Below are positions 51,249 through 59,341 of a stretch of 64,000 bases of DNA, piece by piece. Both the position numbers and the translations under genes were made by a program. The notes beneath the pieces were generated by a model that worked only from the letters and a program-made list of their open reading frames with translations, was not told the DNA's origin and searched no databases. The stretch comes from Bordetella parapertussis (GTDB taxonomy: Bacteria > Pseudomonadota > Gammaproteobacteria > Burkholderiales > Burkholderiaceae_B), in assembly GCA_945897365.1 (NCBI GenBank), contig CAMDFD010000013.1, positions 1 to 64,000 on the forward strand, in the 5' to 3' direction. Position 1 is the stretch's first letter, and each line of letters opens with the position of its first letter.

Positions 51249-53321
51249 ATGCCCGCCAGAAAGAAAGCCGAGCCCTTGTACTTCAATCGTGAGTTATCGC
51301 TGTTGCAGTTTAACGAGCGTGTATTGGCGATGGCTGAACGCACCGATACGCCTGCACTGGAGCGATTACGCTATGTCTGTATCGTAGGCTCCAATCTTGA
51401 TGAGTTTTTTGAAATCAGGGTCTCCAGCCTCAAGGCTCAGATCGCACAGCATCCGCATTTAGTCGGACCTGATGGACTGACGGCCGAGGATGCGTTTGAG
51501 CGTGTCCAACAGGCGGTGCACGTGCTGGTCGACCGTCAATACGCTTTGCTCAATGAGCAGGTTTTACCAGCACTGAGAGCCGAAGGCGTCGTGCTTCATC
51601 AGGCGGCTGAATGGAATGCGGCTCAAAAAAAGTGGGCCCGTGAGGTTTTCCACCGCGATGTGATGCCTTTGCTGACTCCAATCGGCTTGGATCCGGCGCA
51701 TCCTTTTCCTCGGGTCTATAACAAGAGTCTGAATTTCATCGTGCCTTTATCCGGAGCCGATGCGTTTGGACGCAAGTCGACGATTGCGATTGTGCAGGCC
51801 CCACGTGCCTTGCCTCGTTTGATCAAGGTTCCTCCCGCCGTGTCTGGCGCACCACACGGTTTCATTTTGCTGACTGGACTTTTGCGTGCCTTTGTCGGAG
51901 ATTTGTTTCCTGGGATGCAGATGGAGGGCTGTTATCAGTGGCGCGTCACACGTAATAGTGATTTGTTTGTTGATGAGGAAGAGGTCACCAACTTGCGTCA
52001 AGCTCTGCAGGGCGAGCTCTCGCAACGTAACTTTGGCTCCGCGGTCAGGCTAGAGATTGATCATAATACGCCGCCCCATATCGAAACCTTTTTACAAAAA
52101 GAGTTTTCGCTGACTGCTGAGGACACGTATCGTGTGAATGGTCCCGCAAACGTTGCGCGACTGATGCAGATCTGTAATGTGGTCAATGCGCCTGATTTGT
52201 TGTTTCCCAACTTTAACGGATGTGTCCCTGCACCCTTTGATAAGCTGCCAGCAAAGTCTCCGAGGATTTTTGAGGCGATCGCCAAGCAGGACTATTTGTT
52301 GCATCACCCTTATCAGTCATTTCAGCCTGTTTTAGATTTCTTGACTGCGGCAGCCTACGATCCGGATGTGGTGGCGATCAAGCAAACGATTTACCGGACT
52401 GGTGAGGACTCGGAGTTGATGCATCTGCTGCTCACTGCGGCCAAAGCGGGTAAAGAGGTCACCGTCGTGGTGGAGCTGATGGCGCGCTTTGATGAACAGA
52501 CCAACATCAACTGGGCGGCCCGCCTAGAAGAGGTCGGCGCGCATGTCGTCTATGGCGTGGTGGGGCACAAAACGCACGCAAAAATGGCGCTGGTGCTGCG
52601 TCGTGAAAAAGGACGCATCCGTCGCTACGGTCACATGGGTACGGGTAACTACCATTTACGCACTGCGAGCCTCTACACGGATTTTGGTTTGCTGACGGCA
52701 GATCCAAAGCTCTGCGAAGACATGGATATGGTGTTCTCACAACTGACTGGGCTCGGGGAACGTCGCAAATTAAAAATGCTGCTGCAGTCGCCCTTCACCA
52801 TGCACAGCACCGTGATCAACATGATCCGTGCCGAAACGCGTGCAGCCCGAGCAGGTAAAAAGTCTCGCATCTTGGCGAAAATGAACTCTCTGCTCGAGCC
52901 TCTTGTGATCCAAGAGCTATACAAAGCCAGTCAAGCAGGCGTGAAGATTGATTTGATCGTGCGCGGGGTCTGTGCGCTGCGTTCAGGGGTGGAGGGCTTG
53001 TCTGAAAACATTACAGTCCGATCAATTGTGGGTCGTTTTCTAGAGCATTCGCGGGTCTTTTATTTCTACGATCAAGGCAAAGAATCCGTTTATCTGTCCT
53101 CGGCAGACTGGATGGATCGAAACTTTTTCCGCCGTGTCGAAATCGCCTTCCCTGTTCAGCAACTTGCCCTGAAAAAGCGCGTCATCGATGAGGCATTTAC
53201 CGATGCACTCAGAGATAACCAGCGTGCTTGGCTGCAGCAACCGGATGGGACCTACCAGTTGATTCGTAATCGTCGTGCGCCTTTTTCCTTGCACCAGCAC
53301 TTGATGGGTAAGCTTGGTTGA
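51249..53321 (+). CDS. ppk1: Polyphosphate kinase 1
   Basis: Polymerises the gamma phosphate of ATP into polyphosphate, reversibly, at the inner membrane. 690 residues from the ATG at 51249 (MPARKKAEPLYFNRELSLLQFN), close to the 688 of E. coli. A GTG at 51195 would add 18 residues. The N and head domains come first. The two catalytic phospholipase-D-like domains contain GVVGHKTHAKMALVLR, with the phosphorylated His, and RFLEHSRVFYF, with the second His. The last codons are part of a perfect 23-bp tandem duplication. Confidence 0.96.
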   Translation: MPARKKAEPLYFNRELSLLQFNERVLAMAERTDTPALERLRYVCIVGSNLDEFFEIRVSSLKAQIAQHPHLVGPDGLTAEDAFERVQQAVHVLVDRQYALLNEQVLPALRAEGVVLHQAAEWNAAQKKWAREVFHRDVMPLLTPIGLDPAHPFPRVYNKSLNFIVPLSGADAFGRKSTIAIVQAPRALPRLIKVPPAVSGAPHGFILLTGLLRAFVGDLFPGMQMEGCYQWRVTRNSDLFVDEEEVTNLRQALQGELSQRNFGSAVRLEIDHNTPPHIETFLQKEFSLTAEDTYRVNGPANVARLMQICNVVNAPDLLFPNFNGCVPAPFDKLPAKSPRIFEAIAKQDYLLHHPYQSFQPVLDFLTAAAYDPDVVAIKQTIYRTGEDSELMHLLLTAAKAGKEVTVVVELMARFDEQTNINWAARLEEVGAHVVYGVVGHKTHAKMALVLRREKGRIRRYGHMGTGNYHLRTASLYTDFGLLTADPKLCEDMDMVFSQLTGLGERRKLKMLLQSPFTMHSTVINMIRAETRAARAGKKSRILAKMNSLLEPLVIQELYKASQAGVKIDLIVRGVCALRSGVEGLSENITVRSIVGRFLEHSRVFYFYDQGKESVYLSSADWMDRNFFRRVEIAFPVQQLALKKRVIDEAFTDALRDNQRAWLQQPDGTYQLIRNRRAPFSLHQHLMGKLG

Positions 53322-53355
53322 ATTTATAAGTCAAGCTTGGTTGAATTTATAAGTC
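53310..53355. repeat. Perfect 23-bp tandem duplication across the ppk1 stop
   Basis: Two identical adjacent 23-bp units at 53310-53332 and 53333-53355, each starting AAGCTTGGTTGA and ending TTTATAAGTC. The first contains the ppk1 stop codon (53319-53321) and the second repeats it out of context in the intergenic gap. It looks like a recent slippage or duplication event, because no mismatch has accumulated. Confidence 0.95.
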
Positions 53356-53400
53356 ATTGATTTATAAAAGCTTATTTATTTAAAAGAAAAAAAATTACAA

Positions 53401-53434
53401 CTGTCATGAATTCGTCATTTTTGATCTCTAAGAT
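53401..53434 (+). promoter_or_regulatory. Pho box and -10 of the pst operon
   Basis: CTGTCAT (53401-53407), spacer GAAT, TCGTCAT (53412-53418): a PhoB-binding direct repeat, seven and five of seven matches. A -10-like TAAGAT (53429-53434) follows after 10 bp, the arrangement of PhoB-activated promoters in which the Pho box replaces the -35. The leader to pstS would be about 45 bases, and an AT-rich stretch lies upstream. Confidence 0.75.
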
Positions 53435-53485
53435 TCGTCTAGTAGTGAAGGCTCTTATATCCATAGACATATTAAGGACTAAAAA

Positions 53486-54511
53486 ATGATTAAACGCATA
53501 CTGACTTCCGTAACAGCTGGTATCGCCTTGAGCGCTGCAGCCTTGTCTGCCCAGGCGGCTGACATCACCGGCGCAGGTGCCACATTCCCCTACCCAATTT
53601 TCGCTAAATGGGCCGAAGTCTACAAAAAAATCGAGAACGTTGGTTTGAATTACCAGTCGATCGGCTCATCGGGTGGCTTGCGCCAGATTCGCGCTAAAAC
53701 TGTCACTTTCGGTGCATCGGATGCGCCCGTGGCAGGTGCTCAGCTCGAAAAAGATGGCATGGTTCAGTTTCCAGTGATTCTGGGTGGTGTTGTACCAGTC
53801 GTCAACATCGAAGGCTTTAAGCAAGCCGAACTCAAAGTTTCAGGTCCAGTATTGGCTGATATTTTTATGGGTACCATTACGAAATGGAATGACCCTAAGA
53901 TTGCTGCACTCAATCCTGGTAAGAAACTGCCAAATCAGTCAATTACTGTTGTTCACCGCGCGGATGGTTCCGGCACAACCTTTATCTTTACTGACTATTT
54001 GAGCGTCGTTAGCAAGCCTTGGGCAGACAAGGTTGGTAAGGGTGCCGCAGTGAAATGGCCTGCAGGCAGTTCAGTCGGTGGCAAGGGTAACGAGGGTGTT
54101 GCTGCGAACGTGACACGTGTGAAAGGTTCAATCGGTTACGTTGAGTACGCTTATGCCAAGAAAAACAACATTACGTACCTGCAAATGTTGAACAAAGACG
54201 GTCAGTACGTGGCCCCAAGCGAAAAGACGTTCGCTGCGGCAGCGGCTGGTGCAGACTGGTTCAGCGTTCCTGGTATGGGAATTTCGCTGGTTGAGCAAAA
54301 GGGTGCTGCATCCTGGCCGATCACCGGTGCCTCGTTTGCCCTGATGTACAAAGAGCCTACCGACAAAGCAGCTTCTAAAGAAGTGATCAAGTTCTTTACC
54401 TGGGCCTTCAAAGACGGTCAGCAACTCGCGCTTGACTTGGACTACGTGCCACTACCAGATGTCTTGACCAAGTCGATTGCTAGCAAGGTTTGGTCACAGA
54501 TCAAGAACTAA
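53486..54511 (+). CDS. pstS: Phosphate ABC transporter substrate-binding protein
   Basis: Periplasmic high-affinity phosphate receptor, 341 residues. A signal peptide ends ALSAQA at about residue 24, then the mature start ADITGAGATFPYPIFAKWAE. Phosphate-binding segments GASDAPVAGAQL and HRADGSGTTFIFTDYLS are typical. AAGGA lies seven bases before the ATG. First gene of pstSCAB, preceded by a Pho box and followed by a strong hairpin before pstC that may let pstS be expressed above the membrane parts. Confidence 0.96.
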   Translation: MIKRILTSVTAGIALSAAALSAQAADITGAGATFPYPIFAKWAEVYKKIENVGLNYQSIGSSGGLRQIRAKTVTFGASDAPVAGAQLEKDGMVQFPVILGGVVPVVNIEGFKQAELKVSGPVLADIFMGTITKWNDPKIAALNPGKKLPNQSITVVHRADGSGTTFIFTDYLSVVSKPWADKVGKGAAVKWPAGSSVGGKGNEGVAANVTRVKGSIGYVEYAYAKKNNITYLQMLNKDGQYVAPSEKTFAAAAAGADWFSVPGMGISLVEQKGAASWPITGASFALMYKEPTDKAASKEVIKFFTWAFKDGQQLALDLDYVPLPDVLTKSIASKVWSQIKN

Positions 54512-54597
54512 GCGTTGAGCTCTTAGGACTTAGTTTTTAAAACCTAGTATCAAGAACGATCCAAATTGAGATGTGTTGTAGAGTCTCAAATCAGTCT

Positions 54598-54620
54598 GTC
54601 CAGACCCGGTGGGTCTGGAC
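54598..54620 (+). promoter_or_regulatory. 10-bp perfect hairpin between pstS and pstC
   Basis: GTCCAGACCC (54598-54607) and GGGTCTGGAC (54611-54620) form a perfect stem with loop GGT. No T run follows, so a full intrinsic terminator is unlikely. It could stabilise the 3' end of pstS mRNA or cause partial stopping, giving more binding protein than permease. The pstC ribosome site AAGGAG lies 10 bases downstream. Confidence 0.7.
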
Positions 54621-54642
54621 ATTCGGTTCTAAGGAGTAGTAG

Positions 54643-55629
54643 ATGGGTACGCCCCCAACGACGAGTGGCATGATGGACCCGCGCATGGTTGCCGTGGTCA
54701 AAAAGCAGCGTATTCAGGACTTTTTGTTTCACAAAGTCACGATGTTTTTTGCAGTACTAGTGTTAGTCGCACTCGCGGCTATTTTGGTTTCGCTGATGAT
54801 CAGCGCCTGGCCGGCATTTAAAAAGTTCGGTATTGAATTTATTTGGACCGTTGAGTGGGACATCATCAACGAAGACTTCGGTGCCGCGATCGCGATCTAC
54901 GGCACGCTTGTTAGCTCTGTGATTGCGCTCTTGATCGCTGTTCCCTTGGCCTTCGGTATTGCACTATTTTTAACGGAAATGTGCCCGCTCTGGCTGCGTC
55001 GCCCTTTAGGCACGGCCATTGAGCTGCTTGCCGCTGTGCCTTCCATTATTTACGGCATGTTTGGACTGTTTATTTTTGCGCCTCTTTTTGCCGAATATGG
55101 TCAGCCAGCCCTGCAGTCCACTCTCGGTCAAATGCCTTTGATCGGCCCCCTTTTCGGTGGTGCCATGAATGGCATCGGTCTATTAGCCGCAGGCATTATC
55201 CTGGCTTTTATGATCTTGCCGTTTATCGCTGCGGTGATGCGGGATGTGTTTGAAATTGTGCCTCCGATTTTGCGCGAGTCTGCCTATGGCGTGGGCTGTA
55301 CGACTTGGGAGGTTGTGCGTTACATCGTCTTGCCTTACACACAAAAAGGCGTGATCGGCGGCATCATGTTGGGTCTTGGTCGTGCCTTAGGCGAAACCAT
55401 GGCGGTCACGTTTGTGATCGGTAACTCTCAACGCATCAGCGAGTCTTTGTTTGCACCCGGCACCTCAATTGCTTCGACACTCGCCAACGAATTTGGTGAA
55501 GCAGATGATTTTCACCTGTCAACGTTGTTCGCGCTTGGTTTTCTCTTATTCGTGATTACCTTTGTCGTTCTCGCTATTGCAAAGATCATGATTTTGCGCA
55601 CTGAAAGAGCTCAAGGGGTAAAGACCTAA
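54643..55629 (+). CDS. pstC: Phosphate ABC transporter permease PstC
   Basis: Inner-membrane subunit, 328 residues, about six transmembrane segments after a cytoplasmic N-terminus of some 35 residues. It has the permease features VPLAFGIALFLTEMCP, ELLAAVPSIIYGMFGLFIF, and the EAA-like loop ESAYGVGCTTWEVVRYIVLPYT followed by LGLGRALGETMAVTFVIGN. AAGGAG precedes the ATG by six bases. The stop overlaps the pstA start by one base (TAATG). Confidence 0.95.
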   Translation: MGTPPTTSGMMDPRMVAVVKKQRIQDFLFHKVTMFFAVLVLVALAAILVSLMISAWPAFKKFGIEFIWTVEWDIINEDFGAAIAIYGTLVSSVIALLIAVPLAFGIALFLTEMCPLWLRRPLGTAIELLAAVPSIIYGMFGLFIFAPLFAEYGQPALQSTLGQMPLIGPLFGGAMNGIGLLAAGIILAFMILPFIAAVMRDVFEIVPPILRESAYGVGCTTWEVVRYIVLPYTQKGVIGGIMLGLGRALGETMAVTFVIGNSQRISESLFAPGTSIASTLANEFGEADDFHLSTLFALGFLLFVITFVVLAIAKIMILRTERAQGVKT

Positions 55630-56477
55630 TGAATACCAACCTGTATCGACGCCGTAAGTTCGTCAACAAGCTTGGTCTGTATGCCTCCTTTTTTGCGATG
55701 GTTTTAGGCTTGTTTGTCTTGCTGTGGATTTTGTTTATCCTTTTTAAGAATGGTTTTGCTGGTCTGAGTCTAGCGATCTTCACAGAGTCTACTCCCGCGC
55801 CTGGTACGCCTGGTGGTGGTTTGGCCAATGCGATCGTCGGTAGTTTGATGATGGTGGGTGTCAGCGTTTTGGTCAGCACACCTATTGGCATTTTTGCGGG
55901 TGTTTATTTGGCTGAGTTTGGTGACGACAACAAGTTGGCCTCGGTGACGCGTTTTGTGACTGATATTATGTTATCCGCGCCGTCCATCGTTCTGGGCTTG
56001 TTTGTGTACGCGGTGCTGGTGGCGCAGGTGAAACATTTTTCAGGCTGGGCGGGTTCGTTCGCACTGGCTCTGATCGCCATCCCGGTGGTGCTTAAAACCA
56101 CGGAAAATATGTTGCGTCTTGTGCCCGGTAGCTTACGTGAAGCCGCGTTTGCGCTAGGCGCTCCCCATTGGAAGGTCACCAATTATGTGACGCTGCGTGC
56201 GGCGCGTTCAGGCGTCATGACAGGCCTTCTGCTTGCGCTTGCGCGGATAAGCGGTGAGACCGCCCCGCTGCTATTTACAGCCTTAAATAACCAGTTCTTC
56301 TCTACCAACATGAACGCGCCCATGGCGAACTTGCCTGTGGTGATCTTTCAGTTTGCAATGAGCCCCTATGACAACTGGGTGAGTCTCGCCTGGGCGGGTG
56401 CTCTATTGATTACGCTGTCCGTATTAGTGCTTAATATTATCGCGCGCGTCTTGTTCCGCGAACGCAACGCTGGTTAA
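55629..56477 (+). CDS. pstA: Phosphate ABC transporter permease PstA
   Basis: Second permease subunit, 282 residues, about six transmembrane segments. The motif region GIFAGVYLAEFGDDNKLASV, SAPSIVLGLFVYA, the EAA loop EAAFALGAPHWKVTNYVTLRAA and the following ARISGETAPLLFTALNNQFF are standard. Its start overlaps the pstC stop, and pstB follows after 16 bases. PstA and PstC form the phosphate channel. Confidence 0.95.
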   Translation: MNTNLYRRRKFVNKLGLYASFFAMVLGLFVLLWILFILFKNGFAGLSLAIFTESTPAPGTPGGGLANAIVGSLMMVGVSVLVSTPIGIFAGVYLAEFGDDNKLASVTRFVTDIMLSAPSIVLGLFVYAVLVAQVKHFSGWAGSFALALIAIPVVLKTTENMLRLVPGSLREAAFALGAPHWKVTNYVTLRAARSGVMTGLLLALARISGETAPLLFTALNNQFFSTNMNAPMANLPVVIFQFAMSPYDNWVSLAWAGALLITLSVLVLNIIARVLFRERNAG

Positions 56478-56493
56478 CTTCCTGGATCTCGCT

Positions 56494-57276
56494 ATGAACA
56501 ATCAAGCAAATGAATCGCCTTTGAAAAATGCACTCGAGGTGCGTGGTCTGAACTTTTTCTATGGCAAGTTCCAGGGTCTAAAAAATATTGATCTGGATAT
56601 CGCCGAGCGCAAGGTAACAGCCTTTATTGGTCCGTCGGGTTGTGGTAAATCGACGCTCCTTCGCGCTTTAAATCGTATGTACAGCTTGTATCCTGGCCAG
56701 CGCGCCGAGGGACAGGTCAACTTTTATGGTGAAAACATCTTGGATCCTAAGCAGGATCTCAACCTGTTGCGCGCTCGCATCGGCATGGTGTTTCAAAAGC
56801 CGACGCCGTTTCCGATGTCAATTTATGACAACGTCGCGTTTGGTGTGCGTCTGTATGAAAACTTAAGTAAAGCCGACATGGACGCGCGCGTCGAGTGGGC
56901 GTTGAGCAAGGCGGCATTGTGGGGCGAAGCCAAGGATAAGTTGAACCAAAGCGGTCTATCCCTCTCTGGTGGTCAGCAACAGAGGCTTTGTATTGCCCGT
57001 TCGGTTGCGGTCAAGCCTTCGATCATCTTGTTTGACGAGCCGACTTCGGCACTCGATCCGATTTCGACCGGCAAAATCGAAGAGTTGCTGCATGAGTTGA
57101 AAACTGATTACACCGTGGCGATTGTGACCCACAACATGCAGCAGGCTGCTCGCGTATCTGACTTTACGGCGTTTATGTATTTGGGCGAGTTGATGGAATT
57201 TGGTCAGACGGACAAGATTTTCGTCAAACCGAAGCGCAAAGAGACTGAAGACTATATAACGGGTCGTTTTGGTTAA
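56494..57276 (+). CDS. pstB: Phosphate ABC transporter ATP-binding protein PstB
   Basis: ATPase of the phosphate importer, 260 residues. Walker A GPSGCGKST near residues 46-54, Q-loop MVFQKPTPFPMSIYDNVAFG (PstB-specific), signature LSGGQQQRLCIARS, Walker B IILFDEPTSALDP, switch His in IVTHNMQQAARVSD, and the C-terminal PstB motif KRKETEDYITGRFG. It is the last pst gene. No phoU, phoB or phoR follows, which is unusual because phoU often ends this operon. tRNA-Pro is next. Confidence 0.97.
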   Translation: MNNQANESPLKNALEVRGLNFFYGKFQGLKNIDLDIAERKVTAFIGPSGCGKSTLLRALNRMYSLYPGQRAEGQVNFYGENILDPKQDLNLLRARIGMVFQKPTPFPMSIYDNVAFGVRLYENLSKADMDARVEWALSKAALWGEAKDKLNQSGLSLSGGQQQRLCIARSVAVKPSIILFDEPTSALDPISTGKIEELLHELKTDYTVAIVTHNMQQAARVSDFTAFMYLGELMEFGQTDKIFVKPKRKETEDYITGRFG

Positions 57277-57315
57277 TTGGCCAGAGTGGTGCTAGGCTTA
57301 GGCTGAATATTTCTG

Positions 57316-57323
57316 GTATATTA
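57316..57323 (+). promoter_or_regulatory. -10 candidate for tRNA-Pro
   Basis: TATATT in GGTATATTAG matches five of six -10 positions and lies roughly ten bases before the tRNA. The -35 region 17 bp upstream is poor. Read-through from pstB is the alternative. Confidence 0.35.
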
Positions 57324-57331
57324 GCGGTCTT

Positions 57332-57408
57332 CGGGGCGTAGCGCAGCCTGGTAGCGCATCTGCTTTGGGAGCAGAGGGTCGTGAGTTCGAATCCCACCGC
57401 CCCGACCA
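57332..57408 (+). tRNA. tRNA-Pro (anticodon TGG)
   Basis: 77 bases: acceptor CGGGGCG/CGCCCCG, D arm GCGC/GCGC with the CAGCCTGGTA loop, anticodon stem TCTGC/GCAGA with loop TTTGGGA (anticodon TGG, read 34-36), T arm with GTTCGAATC, discriminator A and encoded CCA (57406-57408). It reads CCA and, by wobble, other proline codons. Confidence 0.97.
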
Positions 57409-57417
57409 GTAAAATCA

Positions 57418-57456
57418 ACGGGTTACAGATCAAAAGTCTGTAACCCGTTTTGTTTT
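57418..57456 (+). terminator. Intrinsic terminator after tRNA-Pro
   Basis: ACGGGTTACAGA (57418-57429) pairs perfectly with TCTGTAACCCGT (57437-57448) around a seven-base loop, followed by TTTGTTTT. It ends tRNA-Pro transcription and any read-through from pst. Confidence 0.9.
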
Positions 57457-57531
57457 CCGTTTTGTTTTTGCGCTTTTATCTACGCTTTGGTGTTTTCCGA
57501 AACGGATGATTAAACACAGCTGACATAAACA

Positions 57532-58411
57532 TCACGAGAGTTTGCCTCGTCGGGACGGCGGTTCGTCATCAAACAGTTGCCCAACGTCTTTATAAGAAAA
57601 CGCTTTTATTCCATCGCTAAACTCAAGTGCTTGACCGCTGTAAATGACCGCTCGGATGGCGAGCGCTTTAAGTTTTTGATCAAAGTGCTGGAGCGTGCTT
57701 TTAAAACTAGTACTCCAGGTGCTGGCCGCCTTGATCTCGATCCCGATGAGTTCGCTGCCTATTTTGTGCAGCAAATCAATTTCATGACCTTGACTGTCTC
57801 TAAAAAAATAGAGATTGGGTGTGAGTCCGCGGTTGTAACGGGTTTTGAGTGCTTCTAGAACGACGAGATTTTCAAAAAGGTTGCCAATCAAGGGGTCTCG
57901 TCCGACCTGCTCGACGCGCTCTATACCAAGCAGATAACAAAGAAGTCCTGTATCCGTGAAGTAAATCTTGGGTGTTTTGATGACTCGTTTGCCAAAGTTT
58001 TCAAAATAAGGAGGCAGTCGAAAAATGACATAGGAGGCCTCGAGAATCGATAGCCACGACTTAATAGTCATCCCATCGACGCCAACGTCATTCGAGAGGG
58101 ACTGATAATTAATCACCTGGCCCGCGCGACCCGCTAGGAGTTTCATGAATTTTTCAAAGAGCACAACGTCTTTAAGTTTGATCAATTGCCTCACATCGCG
58201 CTCAACATAAGTTTGAAAGTAGTTGGCGTAGGCCGTGTGAGGCCGTTGTGATTGAGTGACGGCTTCTCGCAGTAGTAATTGGTGCGAACCAGTCAGTACA
58301 AATTGGCCGTTGACATTGTCTTGATCGACGATTTCTTGCAAATTCAGAGTTCAACTCTGAATTTGCAAGATTTTCCATAATTCGTTGTTTTATATACAAA
58401 AAATGGCGCAT
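57532..58411 (-). pseudogene. Decayed AAA/DUF4143 ATPase gene
   Basis: The open frame (57532-58341) keeps a full DUF4143 C-terminal domain: ETYVERD-like QTYVERDVRQLIKL, then TIKSWLSILEASYVIFRLPPY, KIYFTDTGLLCYLLG and the PD-(D/E)XK-like EIDLLHKIGSELIGIEIKAA. The ATPase part is broken. Only FVLTGSHQLLL remains, with no Walker A or B, and the 60-70 residues normally between LTGS and YVERD are missing. A likely N-terminal remnant (MRHFLYIKQRIMENL, start at 58411) lies in another frame. A 17-bp perfect inverted repeat sits at the junction. Intact relatives have about 380-400 residues and are often horizontally spread, and their function is poorly known. Assignment of the N-terminal piece is inference. 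Confidence 0.75.
58335..58369. repeat. 17-bp perfect inverted repeat with one-base centre
   Basis: CTTGCAAATTCAGAGTT (58335-58351) and AACTCTGAATTTGCAAG (58353-58369) flank a single C at 58352. The repeat lies where the two reading frames of the DUF4143 remnant meet, so one arm may be an inverted duplicate made during the deletion. Confidence 0.95.
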
Positions 58412-58473
58412 ATTTTGCCTAATCGTGCCAATATTCGAGGCATAGGTATTATCCGCAGCCTTTTGGAACCACA

Positions 58474-59301
58474 TTGAGCCTCAATCGTCCGTCTCCTGAT
58501 TTCCCAATGCAAACTCGCTTTGTGCAAAGCGAGGGGGCGACGATTGAGATCTTTACGGTGGGAGAGGGGCCTTGGCTCGTGATGCTGCCCTCGCTTGGGC
58601 GAGGCGTGGAGGATATAGAGGAGGTGGCGCATCGTATCGCTCAACAGGGCTTTTCCGTGTGCTTACCCAATCCAAGGGGGATTGGGCGGAGTGCGGGGCC
58701 GATGCAAAAACTGACTCTCGATGATCTGGCAGAGGATGTTATACAGGTTATTCGCACCCTCACGCATCTACCTGTCTTCATTGCCGGACATGCGTTTGGA
58801 AACTGGGTTTCGCGTAACGTTGCGACGCGTGCTCCCGATCGCATCCGAGGCGTGATACTGATTGCCGCCGCACACAATAAGATTCGACCTGAACTTGCTC
58901 AGCACATTAATACCTGCATGGATATGCGCTTGAGCGATGAGGTGCGCTTGGCATCCTTGCAGGCTGCTTTTTTTGCGCCTGGACACGATGCGCGTGCCTG
59001 GTTGTCTGGGTGGCATCCAGACGTGGCGCGGATGCAGAGAGAGGCGAGTCAAGCCTGTCCGCGTCATTGGTGGTGGCAGGCGGGGTCTGCGCCCATTCTG
59101 GATCTGCAGGCAGAACAGGACCCCTTTGCCCCAATCGCCACCGCAAAAGATTTAGCAAAAGAGCTAGGCGCCGACCGCGTTCAGGTGTTGCGCATTCAGG
59201 ATGCCAGCCATGCGCTGATTCCAGAGCAGCCAGAGGCCGTGAGTTATGGCATCATTCAGTTTATGCAGTCCATACTTGCAATGACGAATGACAAAAAATA
59301 G
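58474..59301 (+). CDS. Alpha/beta hydrolase fold protein lacking the serine nucleophile
   Basis: 275 residues from a TTG at 58474, or 264 from the ATG at 58507. No ribosome site decides. The fold is clear: oxyanion segment LPSLGRGVEDIEE, NPRGIGRS, the nucleophile elbow AGHAFGNWVSRN, an acid in LDLQAEQDPFAP and a His in QDASHALIPEQ. At the elbow the normal GxSxG reads GHAFG, with Ala107 (GCG codon) in place of the catalytic Ser. It may be a non-hydrolytic member, such as a binding or dioxygenase-like protein, or inactive. A Bug gene follows, and the divergent neighbour is a pseudogene. Confidence 0.82.
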   Translation: MSLNRPSPDFPMQTRFVQSEGATIEIFTVGEGPWLVMLPSLGRGVEDIEEVAHRIAQQGFSVCLPNPRGIGRSAGPMQKLTLDDLAEDVIQVIRTLTHLPVFIAGHAFGNWVSRNVATRAPDRIRGVILIAAAHNKIRPELAQHINTCMDMRLSDEVRLASLQAAFFAPGHDARAWLSGWHPDVARMQREASQACPRHWWWQAGSAPILDLQAEQDPFAPIATAKDLAKELGADRVQVLRIQDASHALIPEQPEAVSYGIIQFMQSILAMTNDKK

Positions 59302-59341
59302 TTTGATAAAAAATACTTTAAAAATACCTCGGGAGACAACG

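Noticed and set aside
58202..58474. 90-residue minus-strand ORF as a separate gene
   Set aside because: Only its first 15 or so residues look protein-like, as the DUF4143 N-terminal remnant. The rest is the wrong frame of the same pseudogene.
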